64,000 bases of DNA. Origin: Lachnospira hominis (ex Liu et al. 2021). GTDB lineage: Bacteria > Bacillota > Clostridia > Lachnospirales > Lachnospiraceae. Location of the stretch: the NCBI RefSeq assembly GCF_014287955.1, contig NZ_JACOPD010000007.1, forward strand, positions 123,029 through 187,028. The letters run 5' to 3'. The translations under genes and the position numbers were made by a program. Of this stretch, positions 9,410 through 18,927 are shown in pieces. Within the stretch, counting starts at the first letter, position 1, and each line of letters opens with the position of its first letter. A model generated the notes under the pieces. That model did not search any database. It was not told the DNA's origin and worked only from the letters and a program-made list of their open reading frames with translations.

Positions 9410-10150
9410 ATGTTATCAGTAGTAGTACCTACATTTAATGAGGGAAAGAATATTAGAAATCTTGTAACACAGATAGATGAGGCACTTAAAGGAATTGATT
9501 ATGAGATTCTTTTTGTGGATGACAGTAAAGATGATACACCACAGATAATTATGGAGGTTGCAAAAGATTTCCCGGCTGTGAGAATGGAACACAGAACAGG
9601 TGAGAGCGGACTTGCAACAGCAGTTCTTAAAGGCTTCAGACTTGCAAAAGGTGAGTATATGGCATGTATGGATGCGGATTTACAGCATCCTCCGATTGTG
9701 CTTAAATATATGTATAAAGCTATGGAAGCGGGTGCTGATTTCTGTATTCCAAGCCGTCTTATTCCCGGTGGCGATGACGGCGGACTTAACTGGTACAGAA
9801 AGTTTGTATCAGGAACTGCAAGAAAGATTGGACAGATTATGCTTCCGTGTTTAAGACAGATTTCTGACCCTACAAGCGGACTTTTCATGTTCAGAAGAGA
9901 AGTAATTGAACATGCTGACCTTCAGCCAATTGGATGGAAGATTATGGTAGAAGTTCTTGCTATGGGTACATATTCAAAAGTTATAGAGATTCCTTACAAG
10001 TTCCAGCAAAGAACAGAGGGCGAATCAAAGCTTTCAGGAAAAGTTACAATGGAATACTTAAAGCAGCTCAAAGACTTGAGAAAGAGATATAACAAGGCTA
10101 ACAAGTATAAAGTTGAAATATGGTCTGAAGATAAGATGCTTGGAAGATAA
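9410..10150 (+). CDS. GT2 family glycosyltransferase, dolichol/polyprenol-phosphate mannosyltransferase-like
   Basis: 246 aa, single GT-A domain with no C-terminal membrane helices. VVVPTFNEGKNI at 4-15, FVDDSKDDT and the metal-binding DADLQHPP at 88-95 are typical of DPM1/GtrB-like enzymes. It would load a sugar, likely mannose given the GDP-mannose enzyme upstream, onto polyprenyl phosphate for the YfhO and PIG-V-type transferases. The start at 9410 has AAAAAGGAG 8 bases upstream. The 92-bp gap before it is AT-rich and may carry its own promoter. Confidence 0.85.
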   Translation: MLSVVVPTFNEGKNIRNLVTQIDEALKGIDYEILFVDDSKDDTPQIIMEVAKDFPAVRMEHRTGESGLATAVLKGFRLAKGEYMACMDADLQHPPIVLKYMYKAMEAGADFCIPSRLIPGGDDGGLNWYRKFVSGTARKIGQIMLPCLRQISDPTSGLFMFRREVIEHADLQPIGWKIMVEVLAMGTYSKVIEIPYKFQQRTEGESKLSGKVTMEYLKQLKDLRKRYNKANKYKVEIWSEDKMLGR

Positions 10151-10165
10151 TCTAGGAGAACAGAT

Positions 10166-11680
10166 ATGTCATTCATTTCTGCGGGGTTTTTATTTACAAT
10201 TATGATTACGGCATTTATATATTATCTTATGCCGAAAAAGTATCAGTGGGTTGTGCTGCTGATTATGAGTTTTGCTTTTTATGCTACATATGGAATTAAA
10301 TATATGGGGTATATTATATTTACGATAATATCGTCTTATATATTTACAATTAAGATGGAGGCTTGCGTTGATAAGAAAAATCGACGCAGGCTTCTAATTG
10401 CATGCCTTTTATGCAATTTTGGTATATTGACGGGCATGAAATATATCAATTTCTTTATAAGCAATATCAATGCAGTGGGAGCATTATTTGGAAGTACAGC
10501 AAAGCTTCCGGGATTTAAGATTATAATGCCTCTTGGAATTTCATTTTATACATTCCAGACTATGAGTTACGTGATAGATGTATATCAGAAAAAGTATGAG
10601 GCACAAAAAAATATATTTAAACTTGCTCTTTTTACGGCATTTCTTCCTCAGCTTTTGCAGGGACCTATCGGAAGATACGACAGACTTGCACCGCAGTTTT
10701 TTGAAGGACATGACTTTGATATTAAGAATGTGGAGTTTGGCATGCAGCGTATGGCATGGGGACTTGCAAAGAAGCTGATTCTTGCAGACAGGGCCTACGT
10801 TGCGGCAAATACTGTATTTTCAAGTCTGAATACATATTCGGGAGTACATATTGTATTTGCACTTCTTTTGTTTTCTATATATGTATATTGTGATTTCGCC
10901 GGCGGAATGGACCTGGTAATCGGTGCGTCAGAAATATTCGGGATACATCTTGATGAGAACTTCAGACAGCCGTATTTTTCAAAAAATCTTGGCGAGTTCT
11001 GGAGAAGATGGCATATCAGTCTTGGTACATGGATGAAAGATTATATTTTCTATCCGTTTTCTATATCTAAACATATGCTTCATTTTGGTAAATTTGCAAA
11101 AAAACGTTTTGGTAAAACAACAGGAAGAGTTCTTCCTATATGTCTTGCCAATATTCTTATATTTTTTATAGTAGGTGTATGGCATGGTGCTTCGTGGAAG
11201 TACATACTGTATGGTCTCTATAACGGTATAATTATTGCACTCAGCAATCTGTTAAAGCCTGTTTATGCATCTATGGCAAAAAAATGCCATATAAATACTT
11301 CATCACGCTATTGGAAGGTTGTAAGTATTATAAGGACATTTATAATTGTTAATATTGGCTGGCTTTTCGACGCCTGTTTGACAGCAGAACTTGCATTTAA
11401 GGCCTTTACAGGGATATTCAGGGGATTTACTTTTTCAGTTCTTGCAAATGGCAGTCTTTTAAGACTTGGGCTTAATATGAGGGATTACAAGATTCTGATT
11501 GTAGGAACAGTTATTTTATTTATAACAAGTGTAATGAAAGAAAAAGGTATTAATTTACGTGAATTTGTTGCACAAAGACCGCTTGTTGTAAGATGGGCAT
11601 TATATATAATTCTTATATTTGCAACAGCACCGTTTGGATATGTCGGAAGTACGACTGAATTTGTATATGCACAGTTTTAG
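10166..11680 (+). CDS. MBOAT family membrane O-acyltransferase (AlgI/DltB-like)
   Basis: 504 aa with about ten membrane helices. It carries the MBOAT features LPQLLQGPIGRYD, YFSKNLGEFWRRWHISL and GVWHGASW with the family catalytic His at 340. Family members move acetyl or other acyl groups across the membrane to extracellular polysaccharides. The following gene encodes an SGNH-like partner, the usual pairing (as AlgI with AlgJ/X, or DltB with DltD). It is 15 bp from the GT2 gene and 9 bp from the next, so it is clearly in an operon. The acyl group and target are unknown. Confidence 0.9.
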   Translation: MSFISAGFLFTIMITAFIYYLMPKKYQWVVLLIMSFAFYATYGIKYMGYIIFTIISSYIFTIKMEACVDKKNRRRLLIACLLCNFGILTGMKYINFFISNINAVGALFGSTAKLPGFKIIMPLGISFYTFQTMSYVIDVYQKKYEAQKNIFKLALFTAFLPQLLQGPIGRYDRLAPQFFEGHDFDIKNVEFGMQRMAWGLAKKLILADRAYVAANTVFSSLNTYSGVHIVFALLLFSIYVYCDFAGGMDLVIGASEIFGIHLDENFRQPYFSKNLGEFWRRWHISLGTWMKDYIFYPFSISKHMLHFGKFAKKRFGKTTGRVLPICLANILIFFIVGVWHGASWKYILYGLYNGIIIALSNLLKPVYASMAKKCHINTSSRYWKVVSIIRTFIIVNIGWLFDACLTAELAFKAFTGIFRGFTFSVLANGSLLRLGLNMRDYKILIVGTVILFITSVMKEKGINLREFVAQRPLVVRWALYIILIFATAPFGYVGSTTEFVYAQF

Positions 11681-11689
11681 GAGAGTATT

Positions 11690-12721
11690 ATGAAGAAAAG
11701 AAAAGGTCTTATTGCAGCAGTGGTGTTCATAATTCTTGTCACTGCTATCAACCAGTTTCTTAATTATGCTTTGGTGCAGCCCGGACTTGGCAGGACAATG
11801 TTTTATGAGTGTAAAAATAATGATTATGAATGTCTTATTCTTGGTGCATCACATGGAAGTTATGGCTTTGACAGCAGCAAAATGAGCGAAGAGCTTGGAA
11901 TGTCCACAATGAATATGTGTATAGGCGGAGAGTATATGTATGATGCATATTATATTTTAAAATATGCATTAAAATACAAAAAATTAAAAACAGTAATACT
12001 TGACCTTGATTATCAATATTTTGTAAACCAGCATGATGAGAGTATTCTTTTTAATAATGTATACAATGCTTATCCGGCATGTAATGAAAAGTTTGGGTAT
12101 TATATGCACAAAATGGCAAGAGAAGAGTACCGGGGAACATTTCTTCGATGGACTAATTACTGGCAGTGCTACAAGACAGTTGGAAAGACGATTAAATTAA
12201 AGCAGTCAGACGCATATAAGAATTATTCTCCTGAAGTTGTCAGCATGAATAAATATGATACATATATGGGAAATGGTTTTGTATCAAGGAGCAAAGATTA
12301 TAAGAAATCCACAACATCATGTCTTGACTGGGACGAGAGCAAGCTTGACAGAGAAGAGGGGGAATATGTTGGGAAGATTGTTAATCTCTGTCGTAAAAAC
12401 GGAATTAACATAGTACTTACAACAGTTGTGCAGGATCCCGACACAGTGTCTGAAAAATGCAGCGGTTTTGCACAGGCGGATGCATATATTAGCGATCTTG
12501 CAGCACAGCTTGATGTCAAATACCTTAATTTCAATAAGTTAAAGTTTGATGTACTTGACAGAACAACAGATGATTTCTATGATAAAGAGGGTCATATGTA
12601 TGGTGATATGGCTGAAAAGTTTAGTGCAGTCTGTGCAAAGGCTGTAAAAGAAGCTATCGCTGATACTTTAAACGAAGAAGACTATTTTGATAAGGATATG
12701 TCTAATCTTTATAAAAAATAA
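11690..12721 (+). CDS. SGNH-like secreted partner of the MBOAT acyltransferase
   Basis: 343 aa with an N-terminal signal anchor (7-25). [14 protein letters not shown] at 48-61 gives a Ser-His block I variant, and [14 protein letters not shown] near the C terminus supplies an Asp/His block, as in DltD/AlgJ-type proteins that finish transfer of the acyl group on the outer face of the membrane. The start is ATG 11690 behind TAGGAG. It follows the MBOAT gene by 9 bp, which is the strongest functional clue. Family assignment beyond SGNH-like is uncertain. Confidence 0.72.
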   Translation: MKKRKGLIAAVVFIILVTAINQFLNYALVQPGLGRTMFYECKNNDYECLILGASHGSYGFDSSKMSEELGMSTMNMCIGGEYMYDAYYILKYALKYKKLKTVILDLDYQYFVNQHDESILFNNVYNAYPACNEKFGYYMHKMAREEYRGTFLRWTNYWQCYKTVGKTIKLKQSDAYKNYSPEVVSMNKYDTYMGNGFVSRSKDYKKSTTSCLDWDESKLDREEGEYVGKIVNLCRKNGINIVLTTVVQDPDTVSEKCSGFAQADAYISDLAAQLDVKYLNFNKLKFDVLDRTTDDFYDKEGHMYGDMAEKFSAVCAKAVKEAIADTLNEEDYFDKDMSNLYKK

Positions 12722-12756
12722 ATTTTTACTTAATAAATATGAAAAGAGGTAGTACA

Positions 12757-13773
12757 ATGTCTATTTTAGTAACAGGCGGTGCCGGATATATCGGCAGTCA
12801 TACGGTAATCGAACTTCTTAATGCAGGATATGAAGTTGTAGTGCTTGATAATCTTGTTAATTCATCAAAAGAGTCTCTTAAAAGGGTAGAAGAGATTACA
12901 GGTAAAAAAGTAACATTTTACGAGGGCGATATTGCTGACCGTGAATTGTTAAAGAAGATGTTTGAAGCTGAAAATATTGACAGCTGTATTCATTTTGCAG
13001 GTCTTAAAGCAGTTGGTGAGTCAGTGTCAAAGCCGCTTGAATATTATAGTAATAATATATCAGGTTCTCTTGTTTTATTTGATGAGATGAGAAATCATAA
13101 TGTTAAAAATATTATATTTTCTTCATCTGCGACAGTTTATGGAGATCCGGCATTTGTACCTATCACAGAAGAATGCCCAATGGGTGAGATTACTAATCCT
13201 TACGGAAGAACAAAGGCAATGCTTGAACAGATTCTTACTGATATCCAGAAGGCTGACCCTGAATGGAATGTAATTCTTTTGAGATATTTTAATCCTATCG
13301 GGGCACATAAGAGTGGGAAAATCGGAGAAAACCCGAATGGAATTCCCAATAACCTTATGCCATACATCACACAGGTTGCAGTCGGCAAATTAAAATGTCT
13401 CGGCGTGTTTGGCGATGATTATGACACACCGGACGGGACATGCATAAGAGATTATATTCATGTATGTGACCTTGCAGATGGACATGTAAAGGCAGTTGAG
13501 AAGTTAAAGTGCAATCCGGGAATAGAAATTTACAACCTCGGAACAGGAAAAGGTTCTTCGGTTCTTGATGTTGTAAAGACATTTGAGAAGGCATCAGGTG
13601 TAAAGATTCCTTATGAGATGAAGCCAAGAAGAGCCGGTGATGTTCCTGTTAATTACTGTGATGCAACAAAGGCTGAAAAAGAACTTGGATGGAAAGCGAA
13701 GAGAGATTTATTTGATATGTGTGAAGATTCATGGAGATGGCAGAAGAGCAATCCTAATGGATATGAAGCATAA
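12757..13773 (+). CDS. galE: UDP-glucose 4-epimerase
   Basis: 338 aa. ATG 12757 is chosen because AAAAGAGG lies just before it and the family start ([15 protein letters not shown]) is matched; the in-frame ATG 18 bases upstream overlaps that RBS. The Rossmann motif GGAGYIG is at 7-13, FSSSATVYG gives the Ser, and YGRTK at 149-153 the catalytic Tyr and Lys. It interconverts UDP-glucose and UDP-galactose in the cytoplasm, supplying UDP-Gal to the glycan block and serving galactose use. The length is normal. Confidence 0.96.
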   Translation: MSILVTGGAGYIGSHTVIELLNAGYEVVVLDNLVNSSKESLKRVEEITGKKVTFYEGDIADRELLKKMFEAENIDSCIHFAGLKAVGESVSKPLEYYSNNISGSLVLFDEMRNHNVKNIIFSSSATVYGDPAFVPITEECPMGEITNPYGRTKAMLEQILTDIQKADPEWNVILLRYFNPIGAHKSGKIGENPNGIPNNLMPYITQVAVGKLKCLGVFGDDYDTPDGTCIRDYIHVCDLADGHVKAVEKLKCNPGIEIYNLGTGKGSSVLDVVKTFEKASGVKIPYEMKPRRAGDVPVNYCDATKAEKELGWKAKRDLFDMCEDSWRWQKSNPNGYEA

Positions 13774-13822
13774 TAATAGAGATTCATAATATTTATTGTA
13801 TTAATGTGAAAGTGAGGCAGTT

Positions 13823-15178
13823 ATGGGCAAATATTTTGGAACAGACGGTTTCCGTGGTGAGGCAAATGTTAATCTCACAGTGGAGCATGCTTACAAAGTC
13901 GGAAGATTTTTAGGATGGTTTTACGGGAAAAATCATGAAGATGGAAAGGCAAAGATTGTAATTGGAAAAGATACAAGAAGAAGCAGCTATATGTTTGAGT
14001 ATTCACTTGTAGCCGGACTTACAGCATCAGGAGCTGACGCATATCTTTTACATGTTACAACGACTCCGAGTGTGTCATATGTTACAAGAACAGAAGATTT
14101 TGACTGTGGAATTATGATTTCAGCAAGCCATAATCCTTATTATGATAACGGAATCAAGCTTATCAATGATAAGGGCGAGAAGATGAGAGAAGATGTCATC
14201 GGAGAGATTGAAAAGTATCTTGACGGTGAGATGGCAGAGCTTCCATTTGCTACAAGAGAAAAAATTGGATGTACTGTTGATTATGCAGCCGGACGTAACA
14301 GATATATGGGCTATCTTATGAGTCTTGCAATCTATTCTTTTAAGGGTATGAGAATTGGACTTGATGCAGCAAACGGAAGTGCGTGGTCACTTGCAAAGAG
14401 CATATTTGATGCACTCGGAGCAAAGACATATGTGATTCATGCAGAGCCTGACGGATTAAATATCAACAACGGCTGCGGTTCCACACACATCGAAAGTCTC
14501 TGTGAGCTTGTAAAAAGAGAACACCTTGATGCCGGATTTGCGTTTGATGGAGATGCGGACAGATGCCTTTGTGTTGACGAGAATGGCAATGTTATAAACG
14601 GAGATCATATTTTATACATCTATGGCTGTTATATGAAAGAAAGAGGCAAGCTTGTAGACAATAAGGTTGTAACTACTGTAATGTCAAACTTTGGACTTTA
14701 TAAGGCATTTGACGCGGTTGGAATTGATTATGAAAAGACAGCAGTCGGTGACAAATATGTATATGAATGCATGTCAAAGAATGGTTACAGACTGGGTGGA
14801 GAGCAGTCAGGACATATTATTTTCAGCAAATATGCAACAACAGGCGACGGTATAATCACTGCAATCAAGATGATGGAAGTAATGCTTGCAAAGAAAAAGA
14901 CGCTTGGACAGCTTGCATCACCTGTTGTTATATATCCTCAGGTGCTTAAAAATGTGCGTGTGACAGATAAGACAGAGGCACAAAATGATGCTGATGTCAG
15001 GGCAGCAGTTGAAGCAGCGGCAGAAAAACTCGGCGAGAATGGACGAATTCTTGTACGTGAGAGCGGCACAGAGCCGGTTGTGAGAGTTATGGTTGAGGCT
15101 GATTCAGTTGAGACATGTGAGAAATATGTTGACGATGTAATCGAAGTTATCAAAAATAAAGGTTATGTTATAGGATAA
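13823..15178 (+). CDS. glmM: Phosphoglucosamine mutase
   Basis: 451 aa, full length. KYFGTDGFRGEAN at the N terminus, the phosphoserine loop ISASHNP (Ser102), the Mg site DGDADR at 242-247, and GGEQSGH and RESGTEP for sugar and phosphate binding. It converts glucosamine-6-P to glucosamine-1-P for UDP-GlcNAc and wall synthesis. It lies 49 bp after galE with RBS GTGAGG and is closed by a strong terminator, so it is the last gene of the block. Confidence 0.95.
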   Translation: MGKYFGTDGFRGEANVNLTVEHAYKVGRFLGWFYGKNHEDGKAKIVIGKDTRRSSYMFEYSLVAGLTASGADAYLLHVTTTPSVSYVTRTEDFDCGIMISASHNPYYDNGIKLINDKGEKMREDVIGEIEKYLDGEMAELPFATREKIGCTVDYAAGRNRYMGYLMSLAIYSFKGMRIGLDAANGSAWSLAKSIFDALGAKTYVIHAEPDGLNINNGCGSTHIESLCELVKREHLDAGFAFDGDADRCLCVDENGNVINGDHILYIYGCYMKERGKLVDNKVVTTVMSNFGLYKAFDAVGIDYEKTAVGDKYVYECMSKNGYRLGGEQSGHIIFSKYATTGDGIITAIKMMEVMLAKKKTLGQLASPVVIYPQVLKNVRVTDKTEAQNDADVRAAVEAAAEKLGENGRILVRESGTEPVVRVMVEADSVETCEKYVDDVIEVIKNKGYVIG

Positions 15179-15203
15179 ATATAATAAACTACGAATAAAT
15201 AGC

Positions 15204-15256
15204 AAATCCCTGTAATAAGATTTTATTAAGTCTTGTTACAGGGATTTATTATTTTC
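15204..15256 (+). terminator. Rho-independent terminator after glmM
   Basis: The stem AAATCCCTGTAA...TTACAGGGATTT is extended by TAAGA/TCTTG with one wobble, and is followed by TATTATTTT. It ends the long glycan/glmM block. Confidence 0.85.
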
Positions 15257-15272
15257 AGGTGGTGAATATGTA

Positions 15273-15731
15273 TTGAAAAAAAGAAATGTATTTAAAAGAA
15301 TTGAGGCAAAAAGGCATCTGATTCCGGTATTGCTTGTTATTGCGGTACTTCTGTCCGGAATGTGTGTTCTGCCGGGATGTTCCCTGAAGGGAATAAACAA
15401 CACTAAAAAAGAGGAGATAGACTATACAGTTGTCGAAGACGAAGATCTTCCGGCTGAGTTAAAGAAACTTATAGATGAAAAAAAGGGAAGTACGCTTAAA
15501 ATGACATATACAACAAAAGATTATACATATATGGTTGCAGGTTATGGAACTATGACAACGAGTGGCTACAGTATAAGCGTTAATGACGTATATCTGGGCG
15601 AGAATTCAATATATGTAGATTTAAGCCTTGCTGGTCCAAAAACTCAGGAACCGGTCACACAGAGAGCCACAACACCATATATAGTTTTAAAGACAGAAAA
15701 GCGTGAGGAACCGGTAGTATTTAAGATGTAA
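15273..15731 (+). CDS. PrcB-C-like putative lipoprotein
   Basis: 152 aa from TTG 15273; AGGTGG lies 9 bases upstream, and the ATG at 15268 is followed at once by a stop. A signal segment (17-32) ends in VLPGC, a good lipobox. The C-terminal half (about 85-145), with GYSISVNDVYLGENSIYV and TPYIVLK, has the strand pattern of the PrcB C-terminal domain, a small beta domain described as part of a protease complex in Treponema. Function here is unknown. It lies 36 bp before the SipL-like gene and they may be co-transcribed. Confidence 0.7.
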   Translation: MKKRNVFKRIEAKRHLIPVLLVIAVLLSGMCVLPGCSLKGINNTKKEEIDYTVVEDEDLPAELKKLIDEKKGSTLKMTYTTKDYTYMVAGYGTMTTSGYSISVNDVYLGENSIYVDLSLAGPKTQEPVTQRATTPYIVLKTEKREEPVVFKM

Positions 15732-15767
15732 TATTTTATATATTAATATTATAAAGGGGGAAACATT

Positions 15768-17357
15768 TTGAAAATCAATAAAGAAAGAATCCGTGAAAAC
15801 AGCGTTAAATGTAAGAATACAATGCAGATTACACTTGATGATGATTTTAATGTACCTGACAGCAAAGCGGATATAGATTCGATTATACGTGAGTGGGGAA
15901 ATCCACATGCGGACAGCGTGAAAGTAAGCGGAGAACGTGCAGAGGTGAAGGGAAGTCTCGATTTTGCGTTTCTTTACTGTGGAAGAAATGAAACTAACGG
16001 AAAAGTTATGCCGTATAAAATGGCAGGCAGCATGAATTTTAATGAAAATGTCAATCTGCCTGATAATGCAGATGGTACATATGCGGTGTGCGATGCCAAG
16101 CTGGAGGATTTAACAGTCAAGGCAATTAATTCAAGAAAAGTCAGTATTAAGGCAATAATTGCAATTACTGTTGTGTGCGAGGAATTAAGTGAGATTCAGG
16201 CAGCAGCAGGAGTGGAAGAAGACGATGGATGGCATATACAGACACTTAGTGAGGATGTGGTATATTCTGAGCTTGCGGTTAATCTCAGGGATAATCTGAG
16301 AATAAAAGAAAGTCTGTCTGTACCGGCTGGAAAGCCTGAAGTTGGTGAAATTATCTGGGAAGAATCATGTATAAAATCATTTAACAGCAGACTTACAGAT
16401 GATGGGGTATCACTTAACGGTGAGGCAGGAATATTTTTTATGTATATTCCGGTTGATGAAAGCCAGCCTGTACAATGGGTTGAGACAACATTTCCATTTG
16501 AGGGAAAACTTGATATAAATGGATGCAGTGAGGATATGGTGAGCTTTGTGCAGTACAGACTCATCAGTTTTACAATGGAGGCACGTCCGGACTATGACGG
16601 CGAAAACAGGGAAATTGCAGTTGAGATGGTGCTTGATTTGTCCGTAAGGGGATATGAAGAAAGGCACCAGACGGTGATAAATGATATATATTCTCCTGTA
16701 AAAAATATAACCGTAAAATGTGATGAGACAAAATTAAAGAAGCTTATTGTCAGAAATAACGGAAAATGCCGTGTATCACAGAGGGTAAAGACAGACAGAT
16801 ATGCCGGTATAATGCAGATATGTAATTGCAGCGGAACTGCACAGATTGATGATATATCGGTTGAAGAAGATGGAATTGTAATAAATGGTGCAGTTATAGC
16901 AGCTGTGTTTTATGTGACATCAGACGACGCTGTACCTATGGGCGGGCTTAAAGCTGTCGTACCGTTTTCATACAAATTGCAGCTGACATCATGCAAGGAT
17001 ATGGATTATACGCTTGACATATGTGTTGAGCAGCTTTCGGCAGTGATGACGACAAAAGATGAAATAGAGATAAAGGGAAGTGTTTCAATTGATGCCATTT
17101 GTTTTGAGATGTATACATGTCAGGCGGCAAATGAATGTGAAATAACAGATTATGATGAGAAAGAGTACCTGGCACTTCCGGGAATTGCCGGATATATATC
17201 TGACGGAACGCAGAATATGTGGAATATTACAAAAAAATATCACACTACAATGGATATGATAAAACAGCAGAACAGCCAGCTTTCTGATATTGATGATTTA
17301 AATTACAGACCGCCGAGAGGACAGAAACTGCTGTTAATAAAAACTCCGGCCATCTAG
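15768..17357 (+). CDS. DUF3794 (SPOCS) repeats with C-terminal LysM, SipL-like spore coat morphogenesis protein
   Basis: 529 aa from TTG 15768, with AAAGGGGG 7 bases upstream. Three DUF3794-type segments (about 30-150, 170-290, 320-450; each with a DVPDSKADI-like or LSVRGYEERH-like core) are followed by a LysM domain at ~483-527 (NMWNITKKYHTTMDMIKQQN). This arrangement and length match Clostridioides difficile SipL, which binds SpoIVA to build the coat. It implies that spore coat genes are at least partly kept. Homologues also occur in Lachnospiraceae not known to form spores easily. Confidence 0.85.
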   Translation: MKINKERIRENSVKCKNTMQITLDDDFNVPDSKADIDSIIREWGNPHADSVKVSGERAEVKGSLDFAFLYCGRNETNGKVMPYKMAGSMNFNENVNLPDNADGTYAVCDAKLEDLTVKAINSRKVSIKAIIAITVVCEELSEIQAAAGVEEDDGWHIQTLSEDVVYSELAVNLRDNLRIKESLSVPAGKPEVGEIIWEESCIKSFNSRLTDDGVSLNGEAGIFFMYIPVDESQPVQWVETTFPFEGKLDINGCSEDMVSFVQYRLISFTMEARPDYDGENREIAVEMVLDLSVRGYEERHQTVINDIYSPVKNITVKCDETKLKKLIVRNNGKCRVSQRVKTDRYAGIMQICNCSGTAQIDDISVEEDGIVINGAVIAAVFYVTSDDAVPMGGLKAVVPFSYKLQLTSCKDMDYTLDICVEQLSAVMTTKDEIEIKGSVSIDAICFEMYTCQAANECEITDYDEKEYLALPGIAGYISDGTQNMWNITKKYHTTMDMIKQQNSQLSDIDDLNYRPPRGQKLLLIKTPAI

Positions 17358-17370
17358 TAAGACAGCCGGA
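17345..17370. terminator. Weak hairpin between convergent genes
   Basis: TCCGGC / GCCGGA arms surround the stop codon of the SipL-like gene, with AAAA after the stem. The 6-bp stem lies in the 26-bp gap to the convergent deacetylase gene and could serve as a weak terminator. Confidence 0.4.
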
Positions 17371-17383
17371 AAAATGTTTAAGA

Positions 17384-18844
17384 CTAATTATTTACACCAT
17401 GGTGTATAGCAGGGCTTGATTCAGTAAGAGGAAGAAATGTATATCCGTTGGCAAGTCCCCATACAATAATATCCTCAACTGCGTTGACGCTGAAAAGTTT
17501 TATGTCATGTTGTAAAACTACAGATATGTCATGTGACTGTATTCCGCTTATGACATTATTATAAACTTCGGATGTGCTTGTTGTTCCGCCTGCATCACCG
17601 CTTGATACATTCCAGTCAAAATACTTGTATCCCTGGTCTGAGACAGCTTTGGTAAGAACTGACATAATACGGGAACAGTATTGTTTGCTTATTGTATTTG
17701 AACTTCCACCTGGAAAACGCAGAAGTTTTGGACGTTTTCCTGTCTGTTCGGTTATTATGTCTGACATGCGGTTTAAATCTTCAAAATAAGCATCACAGCT
17801 TGAATAGATATACTTGTAGTCGTGGGTTGCACTGTGTATTGCAACAGTGTGTCCTGCGGCTGCTTCTTTTGCAAGAAGATAACGGTAATTACTGTTTCCG
17901 TCAGTTACAAAAAATGTTGCTTTTACATTATATTTTGCGAGTGTGTCGAGAAGCTGTTGCGTGTATTCGCCAGGACCGTCATCAAATGTGAGATAGACAG
18001 TTTTTGAACCGGGACTTACAGTATCTGCCTGCCGGAGCGGATTGATTTTTATATGTCTTTCGACACTTGATTCATTTCCATATTTGTCAGTGACAGAATA
18101 AGTTATAGTATAATCACCGGCTTTATATGTATTTAAATCACCGTCAACAGTCACTGCTTCTGTGAGATCATTTCCTTTTGAGTCGGAAGCTGTGCAGCCG
18201 GGGTCATCAAAAGCTGTTCCGGCATTCATTGTTATATCTGAATCGCCGTTCAATGTGATTGTCGGTGCAATTCCGTCATTATATTCAATTTCACGGGTTG
18301 CAACTGCGATATTTCCTGAAGAATCGCTTACTGTATAAGTTATGGAACGTTTTGTCTCCTTGCGTGTTACTTTGTTTGTTATATCGCCGTCATAGTTATC
18401 ATGTGCGGTGTATCCTTCTTCAATATAGGCTTCACCTTTTTTGGGATAATAGCCGTCGGTGTGGTTAAGTTCAATTACAGGACATTCTGTGTCAACAACT
18501 GATACGGTGCGTGTTTTTTCGCTTGAGAAAAGTCCTTTTTTGGCTTTGTACTTTATATGATATTTTCCGACTTTTGAGGAGTCAACTATACCATCAATTG
18601 TTACTGCAAGAGGCTTTTTCCTTGAAAATAATACGGTATAAGCTGCAGTTGCACCTTCTTCAGTATATTCATTTCCATATTCAACTGTCTCGTCAGAATC
18701 TCCGTTTAATCGTATTTTTATATGACATAATGAGGTAAATATAATAATTAAAAGAAGTAATACTGAGATAATTGTTGTAATAATTAAAAGTTGTTTCTTC
18801 TTCTGATTTTGTTTCTTTTTTTGCACGATGTTTTCTGATGCCAT
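17384..18844 (-). CDS. Polysaccharide deacetylase (CE4) with Ig-like repeat region
   Basis: 486 aa; start at 18844 (MASENIVQKK), with GGGAG 13 bases upstream, rather than an upstream in-frame codon. A Lys/Gln-rich cytoplasmic start is followed by a membrane helix (~19-40), three or so DUF5011/bacterial-Ig-like modules (~45-270; repeated DxECPVI, GIAPTITLNGD, YTVSDSSGN patterns), then a CE4 domain from YLTFDDGPGEY with HSATH (metal His pair), RFPGG and VVLQHD. It is predicted to deacetylate peptidoglycan or a wall glycan outside the cell. It is convergent with the SipL-like gene. Confidence 0.9.
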   Translation of the reverse strand: MASENIVQKKKQNQKKKQLLIITTIISVLLLLIIIFTSLCHIKIRLNGDSDETVEYGNEYTEEGATAAYTVLFSRKKPLAVTIDGIVDSSKVGKYHIKYKAKKGLFSSEKTRTVSVVDTECPVIELNHTDGYYPKKGEAYIEEGYTAHDNYDGDITNKVTRKETKRSITYTVSDSSGNIAVATREIEYNDGIAPTITLNGDSDITMNAGTAFDDPGCTASDSKGNDLTEAVTVDGDLNTYKAGDYTITYSVTDKYGNESSVERHIKINPLRQADTVSPGSKTVYLTFDDGPGEYTQQLLDTLAKYNVKATFFVTDGNSNYRYLLAKEAAAGHTVAIHSATHDYKYIYSSCDAYFEDLNRMSDIITEQTGKRPKLLRFPGGSSNTISKQYCSRIMSVLTKAVSDQGYKYFDWNVSSGDAGGTTSTSEVYNNVISGIQSHDISVVLQHDIKLFSVNAVEDIIVWGLANGYTFLPLTESSPAIHHGVNN

Positions 18845-18871
18845 TTTATCTATATTGCTCCCGAAAATATA

Positions 18872-18904
18872 ACATTGCCATGTCGCAGTTAAACATGGCA
18901 ATGT
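18872..18904 (-). terminator. Hairpin downstream of the 211-aa gene
   Basis: The perfect 12-bp arms ACATTGCCATGT and ACATGGCAATGT have a 9-base loop, lying 24 bp past the stop of the gene ending at 18928 and just before the deacetylase start. It is probably a terminator or attenuator between the two leftward genes. Confidence 0.65.
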
Positions 18905-18927
18905 CAGTAAATTTTTAAAATTATGTT

